A stretch of DNA of 29,206 bases from NCBI GenBank assembly GCA_023254445.1, contig JALRLN010000005.1:1-29206 (forward strand), given 5' to 3'. Of the stretch, positions 1 to 8,082 are shown piece by piece; within the stretch, counting starts at the first letter, position 1, and every line of letters starts with the position of its first letter. The notes beneath the pieces were generated by a model, which saw nothing but the letters and a program-made list of their open reading frames with translations, was not told where the DNA came from and did not search any database. A program made the translations under genes and the position numbers. The stretch comes from Candidatus Poseidoniaceae archaeon (GTDB lineage: Archaea; Thermoplasmatota; Poseidoniia; Poseidoniales; Poseidoniaceae).

Positions 1-136
1 GTCAATGGTTTTTGCCGCCGAGGACGTGTGCAGCGTGCCGAAGACCACGTGCCCCGTCTCAGCCGCTTCCAGCGCTAAACGAATGGTTTCGAGATCGCGC
101 ATTTCTCCCACGAGAATGATGTCCGGGTCCTCACGC
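1..136 (-). pseudogene. pilT: Fragment of a bacterial PilT-type pilus retraction ATPase (foreign or chimeric sequence)
   Basis: Read on the minus strand, codons from about 135 down to 1 encode a continuous piece of the secretion ATPase core. It contains REDPDIILVGEMRDLETI (Walker B / Asp-box region), then LALEAAETGHVVFGTLHTSS and AAKTID (His-box region). This is the signature of PilT, the hexameric ATPase that retracts type IV pili in bacteria. Upstream of REDPD the minus-strand reading becomes unrelated (GP, VSSPR), exactly where the plus strand begins to read as subtilase. The fragment uses codons such as TTA that are rare in the rest of the window. Only about 45 residues are present and the gene runs off the window. 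I infer a chimeric join rather than a native gene remnant, because both partners are conserved right up to the junction. Confidence 0.85.
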
Positions 137-3100
137 GGTCCAACCGACGACGGGCGCATCAAACCGGACGTCGTCGCTCCCGGCGGCTACGTTCGCTCGT
201 GCCGCGCGCAGGAGGCGCAAGACATTGCAGGAGCCACGTGGTCAAGCCAGTACTACCTCGAATACACCGGGACATCGATGGCTACGCCGAACGCCGCTGG
301 TGCCGCGGCGTTGGTGCGTGAGTACCTGCTCGAAGTGGCCCAGCGGCCAGCGCCCCAAGGTGCGCTCATCAAAGCGCTGCTCATCCTCGGAGCCGAGGAC
401 ATCGGCACGCGCAACATCCCCAACGACGACGAAGGATGGGGCCGAATCAACCTCCGCGACACGCTTGCACCAAGCGGTGGACGGGGCATTTGGGTCGACG
501 ACCGGTCGGTGCTTTCTCGGACGGGAAACAGCAAGACGTACGTCTTCAACGTCACCTACGCCAACAGCCCGTTCAAGGTTGTGCTCGCATGGTCCGATGA
601 GCGTGGCAACCGATTCTCCACCTCGCAACTGGTGAACGACCTCGACTTGGAGGTCATCGCGCCGGACAACACCACCTACCTTGGCAACGTCTTCAGCAAT
701 GGTCGTAGCATCCAAGCCGGTTCACCCGACACCGTCAACAACGTCGAAGTCGTGCTGATCGATGCTGCGCAAAAGGGCATTTGGGAGGTTCGGGTGAAGG
801 ACGGCAACCATGGCGGGTCCAAGGCGCAGCCGTACGCCATCGCCGTGTCAGGGCAGGGCGTCAACGACCTGCGGCCGGATCCGCTGATGGTTCCAGACAG
901 CCTGAGCATGGACGCGTCAATTCCTCAGGTCGGTGACCCGGTCAACCTGCTAAGTCAGGTGATGAACATGGGGAACGTCGAGGCAGAAGGCGTTGACGTT
1001 GCCTTCATTGTCGACGGGACGGAGCTCGATCGCGTCACGCTGGACCTTTCGCCGGGCGCCATCCGAACCTTGCCGTGGACGTGGACGCCAACGGTTGCTG
1101 GCACCTCCGAAGTGCTCCTTCGGGTCGACCCGGACGATGCGATGGAGGAGGTGCAGGAAAGCAACAACGACCTGCTCTTCCCCGTCAACGTGAGCGCTCC
1201 GGGCGTGAAGGTCTCTGCAAACGACGACGAGCAGCGGGTCCTGACCTCAGCACAAACGACCTCGTCATGGAACGTCACGCTGACCAACACGGCGTTGATC
1301 GGCACCAACGCATCGCTGAGCGCCGCCTCGGTGCTTCGGTCCTCCGACGGGGCCACGATGCCGTGGTACGTCGGCCTCACCGTGGCCAATTTCAGCCTCG
1401 AAGGCAGAGGGGAGGCCGCGGTCACCGTCACCGTGGTGCATCAAGCCGGCCCTGCCCCCGGCACCTACCTCGTGCCATTGACCGGTCTGGATGTGGACAA
1501 TGGCGTGACCTACCCGTACAACCTCACGCTCATCGTCCCGTCGCTCGCCGAGGCGAGGATGACCTTGGATTACAGCATCGTCCCCCTGCACCCCACCGAA
1601 CCGACCTCGTTCGACGTCGGCTTCACAAACGACGGGAACGGGCCCATCGGCTACGACCTGTTCCTGCAGGCGCCCACCGGATGGTCCGCTGGCTTCGATG
1701 ACCTCGGCTCGGAACCCGGCGCCACGTCCGGGTCCACTGGCCTCATGCAGCAAGACGCGCAACGGCAGGTGAGCATCACCGTACAACCGCCTGCCCTCAA
1801 AACCATCGCGGGGGCAGAACGGACCGTCACGTTGACCGCCATCTCACAGACCGACCCCAGCATCTCCACGGCGTGGGACATTCCCATGGAGGTCATCGCC
1901 GTTCGAGATGTGTTGCTGACGCTGGAATCCAACCTCGGAGCGGTGCGTCCCGACGCCTCGGTAGCGCTCGTGTTCAGCCTTGAGAACCGAGGCAACGTCG
2001 ACCTCGAATTGACGCCATCCTTCGTGTTGCCCAGCGGCTGGAGCATGGACGCTGACACATCCCCAATCTCGCTCTCGTGGACGGGCAGTGAAAACGTTCG
2101 TTACATCCTCAACGGTGACGGGAGCGGTCGAAGCGGCGCGATCGAGGTGCGGTTTGGCGACGCAGAGGGCCGGTTCACCTGGGCGTCGACCATCGACGTT
2201 CGTGACCTCCCGATGCCCACGCTGGATTTCAACCGGCTGCTTTTGGAGGACGGTTCGTCCTACGACTCTCCGTATGGGGCAGGCAGCCATCCTGCAGGGG
2301 AGGCCCTGCAGTTCACGTGGTTGGTGGGCAACGACGGGTCCGCACCGTGGACACCGACGGTGGCCCTCGACCTCGACCCTGGTTTGTTTGGCTCCTGTGA
2401 AGGGCCGGGAGCCGTCGCCCCCGGCGCGTTCGAAGTGCTGTCGTGTGAGGTCGTCCTGCCAACCGACCTCGCTGCAGGGGCCGAGGCCTCCTTCCGCTTG
2501 GTGCTTGACGACGGCGAGGTCGAGCGTTCGACCGAAGTTGGACTTCTGGTGGCCGAGGTTGTGGCCGTCCGTTTCGATGGTCCGGCAGAGGTGCGTCTCG
2601 ATGGCGAAACGTCCACCACCGCCTCATGGACCGTGACAAACGAAGGCAACGTGCGGCTGCAGGAAGTCATCACGCTGCGTGCGCCGAGCGGTTGGGTCGC
2701 CGTGCTCGACGGTGCAGCCAGCATCGACCTCGAACCAGGCGAAGCACATGTGGTCCGCATTGACGTGCAACGGGACACCGACGGTGAGGGAACGCTCACC
2801 GTTGACCTCGGTGACACCGTGCCCGGGGGACGCCTCGACGTCCCGCTGCGTGCCACCTCACTCGGCTCCATCGATGCCGAGAGCACCTCCAACGTTCTCC
2901 TCGTGGGCGGAGCTACGGCCCTCATCGTGCTCATCGGAGCCGCAGCCGTCGTGCTCCGAGGTCGCCGTGGGCCATCGTCTCCACCGCTCGCCCCTGTTGC
3001 CTTTGGCGGCCCCTCACCTCCGGCGACGCCGGTGAAGGCAGCACCCTTGGTGCAGCCTACGGTTGCTGTTGCTCCCGTGGCCACGCCCGTACATCCCGTT

Positions 3101-3271
3101 GGACAGGCCCAACAGGTGCCGTGCTGGGGGTGCAGGCAGATGATCCTCGGGGCCATGGTCGGTTGCCCCGGCTGTGGAGCACGCTTCCATGCGCCCGGAA
3201 ACCACGGATGCGCCGTCCCCGAGGCCTGCCCAAATTGCGGCCAAGCCTCCTCCTCTTTCGTGCAGGCCTGA
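128..3271 (+). CDS. Subtilisin-like (S8) serine protease, N-terminally truncated, with CARDB/NEW3-like repeats, membrane anchor and zinc-ribbon tail
   Basis: The frame is open from position 5, but real subtilase sequence starts only at SSRGPTDDGRIKPDVVAPGG (from 128). The catalytic serine is in GTSMATP (Ser codon 275-277). The Asp and His of the triad and the oxyanion Asn are missing because the 5' part is replaced by the pilT fragment, so the start is not in the window. After the protease comes a jelly-roll domain (VLAWSDERG, LVNDLDLEV), then about 700 residues of CARDB/NEW3-like beta-sandwich repeats. A membrane helix follows (2891-2956, followed by RGRRG), then a Pro-rich linker and a ribbon C-x2-C-x10-C-x2-C (3122-3175), with a further Cys cluster ending in CPNC. 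By the positive-inside rule the protease and repeats are extracellular and the zinc ribbon cytoplasmic. The intact protein is probably a surface protease; what the ribbon does is unknown. Confidence 0.85.
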   Translation, partial: SSRGPTDDGRIKPDVVAPGGYVRSCRAQEAQDIAGATWSSQYYLEYTGTSMATPNAAGAAALVREYLLEVAQRPAPQGALIKALLILGAEDIGTRNIPNDDEGWGRINLRDTLAPSGGRGIWVDDRSVLSRTGNSKTYVFNVTYANSPFKVVLAWSDERGNRFSTSQLVNDLDLEVIAPDNTTYLGNVFSNGRSIQAGSPDTVNNVEVVLIDAAQKGIWEVRVKDGNHGGSKAQPYAIAVSGQGVNDLRPDPLMVPDSLSMDASIPQVGDPVNLLSQVMNMGNVEAEGVDVAFIVDGTELDRVTLDLSPGAIRTLPWTWTPTVAGTSEVLLRVDPDDAMEEVQESNNDLLFPVNVSAPGVKVSANDDEQRVLTSAQTTSSWNVTLTNTALIGTNASLSAASVLRSSDGATMPWYVGLTVANFSLEGRGEAAVTVTVVHQAGPAPGTYLVPLTGLDVDNGVTYPYNLTLIVPSLAEARMTLDYSIVPLHPTEPTSFDVGFTNDGNGPIGYDLFLQAPTGWSAGFDDLGSEPGATSGSTGLMQQDAQRQVSITVQPPALKTIAGAERTVTLTAISQTDPSISTAWDIPMEVIAVRDVLLTLESNLGAVRPDASVALVFSLENRGNVDLELTPSFVLPSGWSMDADTSPISLSWTGSENVRYILNGDGSGRSGAIEVRFGDAEGRFTWASTIDVRDLPMPTLDFNRLLLEDGSSYDSPYGAGSHPAGEALQFTWLVGNDGSAPWTPTVALDLDPGLFGSCEGPGAVAPGAFEVLSCEVVLPTDLAAGAEASFRLVLDDGEVERSTEVGLLVAEVVAVRFDGPAEVRLDGETSTTASWTVTNEGNVRLQEVITLRAPSGWVAVLDGAASIDLEPGEAHVVRIDVQRDTDGEGTLTVDLGDTVPGGRLDVPLRATSLGSIDAESTSNVLLVGGATALIVLIGAAAVVLRGRRGPSSPPLAPVAFGGPSPPATPVKAAPLVQPTVAVAPVATPVHPVGQAQQVPCWGCRQMILGAMVGCPGCGARFHAPGNHGCAVPEACPNCGQASSSFVQA

Positions 3272-3321
3272 TGGCACAAGGAGGGGCAGGTCTTTCATGG
3301 GAGGCACGACCACCCAAAGGC

Positions 3322-6222
3322 ATGGTGCGAGAGCCGTCCGCGTCGCTTCGCCACCTCCGTTCGGTTGGGCTTGTCCTCCTGATGATGCTCTCAACGCTTC
3401 CCTTGATGGCCAGCCCGGTCGTGGCCGACGGACGGGACGCCAGCATCGTGCTGACCATCTCGCCCACATCGCAGGTCGTCAACCCGGGCGAATCCGGGGA
3501 GTACACCGTCCGCGTCTACAACACGGGCTCCAACCCTGTCTCGGTCCAGTTGAGCGCAGCCGAGGAGCAAACCCAAGAATGCAACCAGTACACCTCGGTG
3601 ATCACGCAGTTTTCCGGAGCGATTGATGCCGGAACCTACGAAGAGACCACCATGAACGTCACCTTGTCCCAGGTGGCGGAAGGCACCTGCGACACCACCG
3701 TGACGGCGACCGCGACCGAGCAGCCGGAACCACCCGAACTGCCCGGGCAGCCGGCCAGTGAGGAAAAAACGGTCACCACCGAAGCAGGTGACGGCTCTGG
3801 GAGCGTGCTGTACGGCGTCGACCTCCGAGCCGTGGGTCCGGCCGACAAGGACTGGACAGGTGAGGAGGTCGTGGAATGGGACCTCGAGGTCGAGAACACC
3901 GGGCGGGCCGACGCCAACGTGGTCCTGACGGCCGAAGAGCGCGACGCTGCAGGTTGCGCGGACACGGGGGATTTCTCCATCGAGATCGACCCTTCCTCCA
4001 TCTCGGTCTCGAGCGAAGACGTGGAATCGGTGACCGTGTCAACGGAGGTGCCCGACGGGCAGGACTCCGACCTGTTCTGTTGGGACATCGTGGCTACGGT
4101 GCAGAACGACCCAACGCAGAACGCCTCGGACACGCAGGAAATTTCGCTCGATGTCCCTGAATTGCGCACCTGCGACGCGACCCTCTCACCAACCAGCATC
4201 AGCGTGGACCCGGGCAAGACCAAGAGCAGCACGGTGACCTTTGAGAACACAGGCAACACCGAATGGAGCCTGAGCGTGGCGAAAACGGGTTCGAAGGCAG
4301 CATGGGTCACGGTGGACGGCGCTTCCTCGGGCCTGCTCCCGTACGACACCTCCTCGGACCGCCGCTCCTTCGATCTTGACGTCTCGCCGGACGATTCCGT
4401 CGAGGCCGGGTCCGTCACCACCATTGTCGTTCAAGGACGCGACGGCACCAACGTCGCGTGTGAGGCCGAACTTCGCGTCACCGTTGGCCAAACGAGGGGA
4501 GCGTCCATCAGCCTCCCCCAGCCGATGATGAGCAACGTGGAGCCGGGAACCAGCCGGTCGACGACCTTCAGCGTCACGAACCTCGGCAACGGCATGGACA
4601 GTTTCCGCGTGAGCGCTTCGGCTCCGCCAAGCGGCTGGGTCGTCGCCTTCGACGTCAGCACGGTGTCCGTTGGCTCAAAGCACTCCAACGACCGCAGCGC
4701 CGACGTTCAGGTGGAGGTCAGCGTTCCGCTCAGCGCCCTTGCCACGGAAGAAGTCGAACTCACGCTCTCGGTGCTGCCTGGTTCGGGTGGCGAGGCCTAC
4801 GACGAGGTGACCCTGAGCGTCAGCGTGGCCGAATCGCACGGGATGGACATCGCCGCGAGCGCGTCGCGGCAGCGCGGGCGACTCGATTCCGAACTTCGCT
4901 TCCCCATCACCATCGAGAACCTCGGGAACGTTGACGCCACGTTCCGATGCGTGGTGATGTCCCAAAGCCCCGACGAGTGGCCAGTGCACTACGAAGACCG
5001 CGACGGCGTGACCTTCGTGGAGATTGACGTTCCCGCGCGCGACAGCCTCACGGTCGACCTGGTGGTTCTGGTCCGTGGGGCCGAAGACCTGGACACCGTG
5101 CAAATTGTTGCCCGCGTGATCAACACCGACCACAGTGGCGCGGTTGACGACGACGGAGATGGCCTGCCCGACAACCAGAAAGAAGTCGTTGTCACGGCCA
5201 CGCGGTCGGACAAACTGTACGCCATGGACGTGCGGTTTGATGCGGGACTGACCGGCGACAGCCAGCGGGTCGAACTGCCTCCCGGTGGCAGCACCACCCT
5301 CGACCTCTGGATCCGCAACACGGGCAACGCGTCCTCGGACGTGGCCTTGTTCGAACTCTCAGGCCTGGAAGGCATTGCGACCCGGGAACTGACAGCGTAC
5401 GGCATCCCGCTCGGCGACACCCTCCTCGTTCCCGTCGGTTACGGCGTCTGGGACGCGAGCCTCAACGGATTTGTGCGGGCCTCGTCCGGGGCCGCGCTGA
5501 CGTCACCCACCTTGTCTGGTGCGCAGCAACTCATGGTGGGCTTGGATGATTTCGCAGAGAAGCAAGCGGATTACGAAGCCAGGCCGTACGAGGTCTTGGT
5601 CCAACTCGTCATCAGCGTCAACGCCGGTGCCGAAACCGGGGACGGTGGGACCCTCGACCTGCTGGTGCTGAGCGAGAACAACACCGCAAACCGCAGCGGC
5701 CTCGTCAGCCTGGTGCTTGACGTGCGCGTGATTGAAGATCTGACCTTCGACCTTGGTGAGATGGAGATGGAAGCCAACATCTCCTTCCCAGACACGGCCA
5801 CCTTCGACGTCACCATCGTGAACGAAGGAAACATCGAGAGCGAGGCGCGCATCTTCACCTCGGACGAACTTCGTGGATGGAGTGTTCGGTTCACAGACAT
5901 CGGTGATTTGCCGTGCACCACCGAAGAAGGCGACCTGCTGTGCACGATGCAACCCGGAGAACGGCTGATGCTCACCGTGGTCGTTGGTCCACCGTTCGAT
6001 GCTTCTGTGGACGACGACTTCACGTTCACGGTCTCGGTTGAACCAACCGATGGAGGGGTCTTCAACAGGCGCAACATCGAGTTGACCGTGCATGGTTCGA
6101 ACCCCACAGGGTTGCTGTCCCTTTCTTCAGAAGCCGTGACCACCATCGGGATCAGTGTCCTTGGTTTGCTTGCCGTCGGCCTTGTGGTGCAAGCCTTGTC
6201 GAGCCGCAAGCGCACCGCATGA
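3322..6222 (+). CDS. Secreted, membrane-anchored protein with Ig-like (NEW3/CARDB) repeats
   Basis: A 966-residue protein. I chose the ATG at 3322 because it starts directly before a signal peptide (basic stretch, then hydrophobic LVLLMMLSTLPLMA, cleavage near VVADG). An in-frame ATG at 3271, overlapping the previous stop as TGATG, would add 17 residues and is the main alternative. The mature part is a run of beta-sandwich repeats with recurring phrases such as ENTGNTEWSL, TNLGNGMDSF, ENLGNVDATF, RNTGNASSDV and VNEGNIESEA, typical of archaeal NEW3/CARDB-type surface proteins. Residues 609-618 (DDDGDGLPDN, codons 5146-5175) form a thrombospondin type 3-like calcium loop. The protein ends in a membrane helix (TTIGISVLGLLAVGLVVQAL) and the basic tail SSRKRTA. 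It is probably co-transcribed with the upstream protease gene. No enzymatic domain is seen; a role in adhesion or cell-surface structure is inference. Confidence 0.85.
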   Translation: MVREPSASLRHLRSVGLVLLMMLSTLPLMASPVVADGRDASIVLTISPTSQVVNPGESGEYTVRVYNTGSNPVSVQLSAAEEQTQECNQYTSVITQFSGAIDAGTYEETTMNVTLSQVAEGTCDTTVTATATEQPEPPELPGQPASEEKTVTTEAGDGSGSVLYGVDLRAVGPADKDWTGEEVVEWDLEVENTGRADANVVLTAEERDAAGCADTGDFSIEIDPSSISVSSEDVESVTVSTEVPDGQDSDLFCWDIVATVQNDPTQNASDTQEISLDVPELRTCDATLSPTSISVDPGKTKSSTVTFENTGNTEWSLSVAKTGSKAAWVTVDGASSGLLPYDTSSDRRSFDLDVSPDDSVEAGSVTTIVVQGRDGTNVACEAELRVTVGQTRGASISLPQPMMSNVEPGTSRSTTFSVTNLGNGMDSFRVSASAPPSGWVVAFDVSTVSVGSKHSNDRSADVQVEVSVPLSALATEEVELTLSVLPGSGGEAYDEVTLSVSVAESHGMDIAASASRQRGRLDSELRFPITIENLGNVDATFRCVVMSQSPDEWPVHYEDRDGVTFVEIDVPARDSLTVDLVVLVRGAEDLDTVQIVARVINTDHSGAVDDDGDGLPDNQKEVVVTATRSDKLYAMDVRFDAGLTGDSQRVELPPGGSTTLDLWIRNTGNASSDVALFELSGLEGIATRELTAYGIPLGDTLLVPVGYGVWDASLNGFVRASSGAALTSPTLSGAQQLMVGLDDFAEKQADYEARPYEVLVQLVISVNAGAETGDGGTLDLLVLSENNTANRSGLVSLVLDVRVIEDLTFDLGEMEMEANISFPDTATFDVTIVNEGNIESEARIFTSDELRGWSVRFTDIGDLPCTTEEGDLLCTMQPGERLMLTVVVGPPFDASVDDDFTFTVSVEPTDGGVFNRRNIELTVHGSNPTGLLSLSSEAVTTIGISVLGLLAVGLVVQALSSRKRTA

Positions 6223-6349
6223 GCCCACGGCTCACGCGCCGCCGACCGTGCGACGTCAAGCCTGTGCCGGACGGCGATTCGGGAACGCTTATGGAGGGGT
6301 CTCAGGTGGCTGAGACCAAGGAGCGTATGCGTTCCCGTGGGGTCTCTGA
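6223..6349 (+). promoter_or_regulatory. Leader region of the nuo operon
   Basis: This 127-base gap separates the surface-protein gene from nuoA and should carry the operon promoter. GCTTATGG at 6287-6294 is a weak TATA-like candidate; nothing closer to the archaeal consensus is visible. The region also holds a perfect inverted repeat (listed separately) and AAGGAG at 6318-6323, which precedes an out-of-frame ATG at 6327 more closely than it precedes the nuoA ATG at 6350. The promoter assignment is inference. Confidence 0.35.
6298..6317 (+). repeat. Perfect 8-bp inverted repeat (hairpin) in the nuo leader
   Basis: GGTCTCAG (6298-6305) and CTGAGACC (6310-6317) are perfectly complementary around the loop GTGG. 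The left arm and following bases recur imperfectly at 6339-6357 (GGGGTCTC, then TGGCTGA), overlapping the nuoA start codon. The structure could be an RNA hairpin controlling nuoA translation or a dimeric regulator's operator; the sequence does not decide between these. Confidence 0.6.
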
Positions 6350-6823
6350 ATGGCTGATGCGACCACCGTCACCGACGCCTATCTCGCGGTCGGCCTCATG
6401 ACCCTGATCGGCATCCTTGTGCCGTTTGGGGCCTTCCTCACGTCGTACTTCGTGCGGCCCCGGAACGACCCGTCCCGCCCTCACATGACCCGGTCCTACC
6501 TCCTCGAAGGCTACGAGGCGGACCACAGCCTCTACCCGCGCCGGCTCTCCACCTACGAGTGCGGCTCTGAACCGGTCGGCGACGCGATGATCCAGTTCCA
6601 CTTCCAGTACTACTGGTACGCCCTCATCTTCCTCGTGTTCGACGTCGCGTTCATGTTCATGGCGCTCGGTGGGTTCATCGTCAACGACGCCACCGCGCTG
6701 GGCGCTGACGAGGACGCGGTGGCCGTGGCCGTCGACCGCTTGCTCGTCCTCACCGGTTTCTTCCTCGTGATGACGCTCGGCGTCTGGCACGTCTTCCGAA
6801 AGCGCGGGCGCATCTACATCTGA
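6350..6823 (+). CDS. nuoA: Complex I subunit A (ND3-like)
   Basis: A membrane subunit of the proton-pumping complex I that helps line the quinone chamber. It has 157 residues and three membrane helices (about 12-34, 86-110 and 130-148). The family motif YECGSEPVGDA (residues 69-79) contains Cys71, equivalent to the ND3 loop cysteine. QFHFQYYWYAL and FDV (97-99) follow. Two oddities are visible. The loop between helix 1 and YECG is about 35 residues, longer than the usual 12-20. The acidic residue of the canonical FDVE motif is Ala100, though Asp98 is kept. It is the first gene of the nuo operon. The ATG at 6350 lacks a well-placed Shine-Dalgarno sequence. nuoB follows after TGAGGTGA. The assignment is firm. 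Confidence 0.95.
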   Translation: MADATTVTDAYLAVGLMTLIGILVPFGAFLTSYFVRPRNDPSRPHMTRSYLLEGYEADHSLYPRRLSTYECGSEPVGDAMIQFHFQYYWYALIFLVFDVAFMFMALGGFIVNDATALGADEDAVAVAVDRLLVLTGFFLVMTLGVWHVFRKRGRIYI

Positions 6824-6832
6824 GGTGATTGC

Positions 6833-7420
6833 ATGACCGACCCAGGACAGAACTACGCCGCGTTCAACAGCTCGGCCCTCCTCGACTTTGTGGGGGACGT
6901 CACCGATGAATCCCTCAAGGCCACGCGCATCAAGCAATTCCTTTCCGTCCTCGCGGGCCGCTTCTTCAACTGGGCTGGCCGGAAGTCCCTGTTCACGCTT
7001 CACCTCGGCATCAAGTGCTGCGCCATCGAAATGGCCGCCTCCGCCATTCCGCGTTTCGACGCCGAGCGCTTCGGCGTCATCTTCCGCTCGTCGCCACGCC
7101 AGAGCGACGTGCTGCTCGTGAACGGACCGATTTCGAAGAAGTTCGCAGACCCCGTGGTCCGCCTCTGGGAACAGATGCCGGAGCCAAAGTACTGCATCGC
7201 CATGGGCGAATGCGCCATCTCCGGCGGCCCCTACTTCCAGTCGTACAACATCCTCGAAGGCGTGGACACGGTCATCCCTGTCGACGTGTACATCCCCGGA
7301 TGCCCACCTCGCCCGGAGGCCCTCATCGATGGCTTTGGGTTGCTGCGTGAGAAGATCATCCGGATCGGTGGCGCCCCCGGTGGTGCCCGAGGGAAGCCGG
7401 TCATCGTGGGGGAGGACTGA
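6833..7420 (+). CDS. nuoB: Complex I subunit B (PSST), carries cluster N2
   Basis: A peripheral subunit that binds the last 4Fe-4S cluster, N2, and passes electrons to quinone. It has 195 residues, a normal length. The four ligands are visible: the tandem Cys62-Cys63 in GIKCCAIEM, Cys127 in MGECAISGG and Cys157 in YIPGCPPRPEAL. The usual GLACC is GIKCC here. The start ATG at 6833 is four bases after TGAGGTGA, in which the nuoA stop codon is part of the ribosome binding site. nuoC starts three bases after its stop. With nuoC, nuoD and nuoI it forms the quinone-reducing module. Confidence 0.97.
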   Translation: MTDPGQNYAAFNSSALLDFVGDVTDESLKATRIKQFLSVLAGRFFNWAGRKSLFTLHLGIKCCAIEMAASAIPRFDAERFGVIFRSSPRQSDVLLVNGPISKKFADPVVRLWEQMPEPKYCIAMGECAISGGPYFQSYNILEGVDTVIPVDVYIPGCPPRPEALIDGFGLLREKIIRIGGAPGGARGKPVIVGED

Positions 7421-7422
7421 GC

Positions 7423-8070
7423 ATGCACATCAGCCGAGAACAAAACGAAGCGGCCACCGCCGAGGCCGTGGCTGCGGCCGAAGCGGCATGGGGCGCCCTC
7501 GGCGTGACCGCCAGTTCCGTCACGCACAGCAGTGGCCATGGGTACGCCTTCCTCCGGCTCACGGTTCCCCCTGCCCATGTGGTCACGGTGGCGAAGGGCC
7601 TCAAGCACGACATGGGCGTCAACTACTGCTCGATGATTACCGGGACCCACTTCCCCGACGGCGGTGCTGAGCGCGGCTGGGAGGTCGTCTACCACCTGAT
7701 GCGCCAGCCGGTGCGCAACCCAGAGCCAAACACCGCGCACGTCCTCGTGGCCTCGGACCTCAAGGGCATGGACCTCCCCCTCGAAATTGAGGTCGTGGTC
7801 CCCCTGCCCGCCGGCGACGAGCCGACGGTCCCCAGCGTCCAATCCGTCTGGAAGGGCGCAGACTGGAACGAGAAGGAAACATGGGACCTCGTTGGGATCC
7901 GGTTTGACGGGCACGAGAACATGCACCGCGTGCTCAACCCCCACGACAGCCCGGAAGGCTTCCACCCGCTGCAGAAGCAGCACCAGATTCGCTACCATGA
8001 TTTCAACGAAATGTACGACGACGCCCAAGGCTTCGTTCGTAAGCCGGTCGACGAGGGCCGGGTCAAGTGA
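7423..8070 (+). CDS. nuoC: Complex I subunit C (30 kDa)
   Basis: A peripheral subunit that packs against NuoD and NuoI. It has 215 residues. The family core is recognisable: PSVQSVWKGADWNEKETWDL, then GIRFDGHENMHRVL, corresponding to the conserved P-S-x2-x-W-x-x-A-x-W-x-E-x-E and GI-x-F-x-GH stretches of the 30 kDa family. The end (LNPHDSPEGFHPLQ) matches the position of the usual RRIL...GHPLRKD segment, but the wording differs. The N-terminus is Ala-rich and poorly conserved. It is not fused to nuoD as it is in enterobacteria. The start is ATG 7423, preceded by GGGGAGGACTGAGC with the nuoB stop inside. Confidence 0.93.
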   Translation: MHISREQNEAATAEAVAAAEAAWGALGVTASSVTHSSGHGYAFLRLTVPPAHVVTVAKGLKHDMGVNYCSMITGTHFPDGGAERGWEVVYHLMRQPVRNPEPNTAHVLVASDLKGMDLPLEIEVVVPLPAGDEPTVPSVQSVWKGADWNEKETWDLVGIRFDGHENMHRVLNPHDSPEGFHPLQKQHQIRYHDFNEMYDDAQGFVRKPVDEGRVK

Positions 8071-8082
8071 GGAGGGAACGCC

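Noticed and set aside
5..127. N-terminal part of a 1088-residue protein starting at ATG 5
   Set aside because: This segment is the antisense strand of the pilT fragment; the reading frame is open by chance across the junction.
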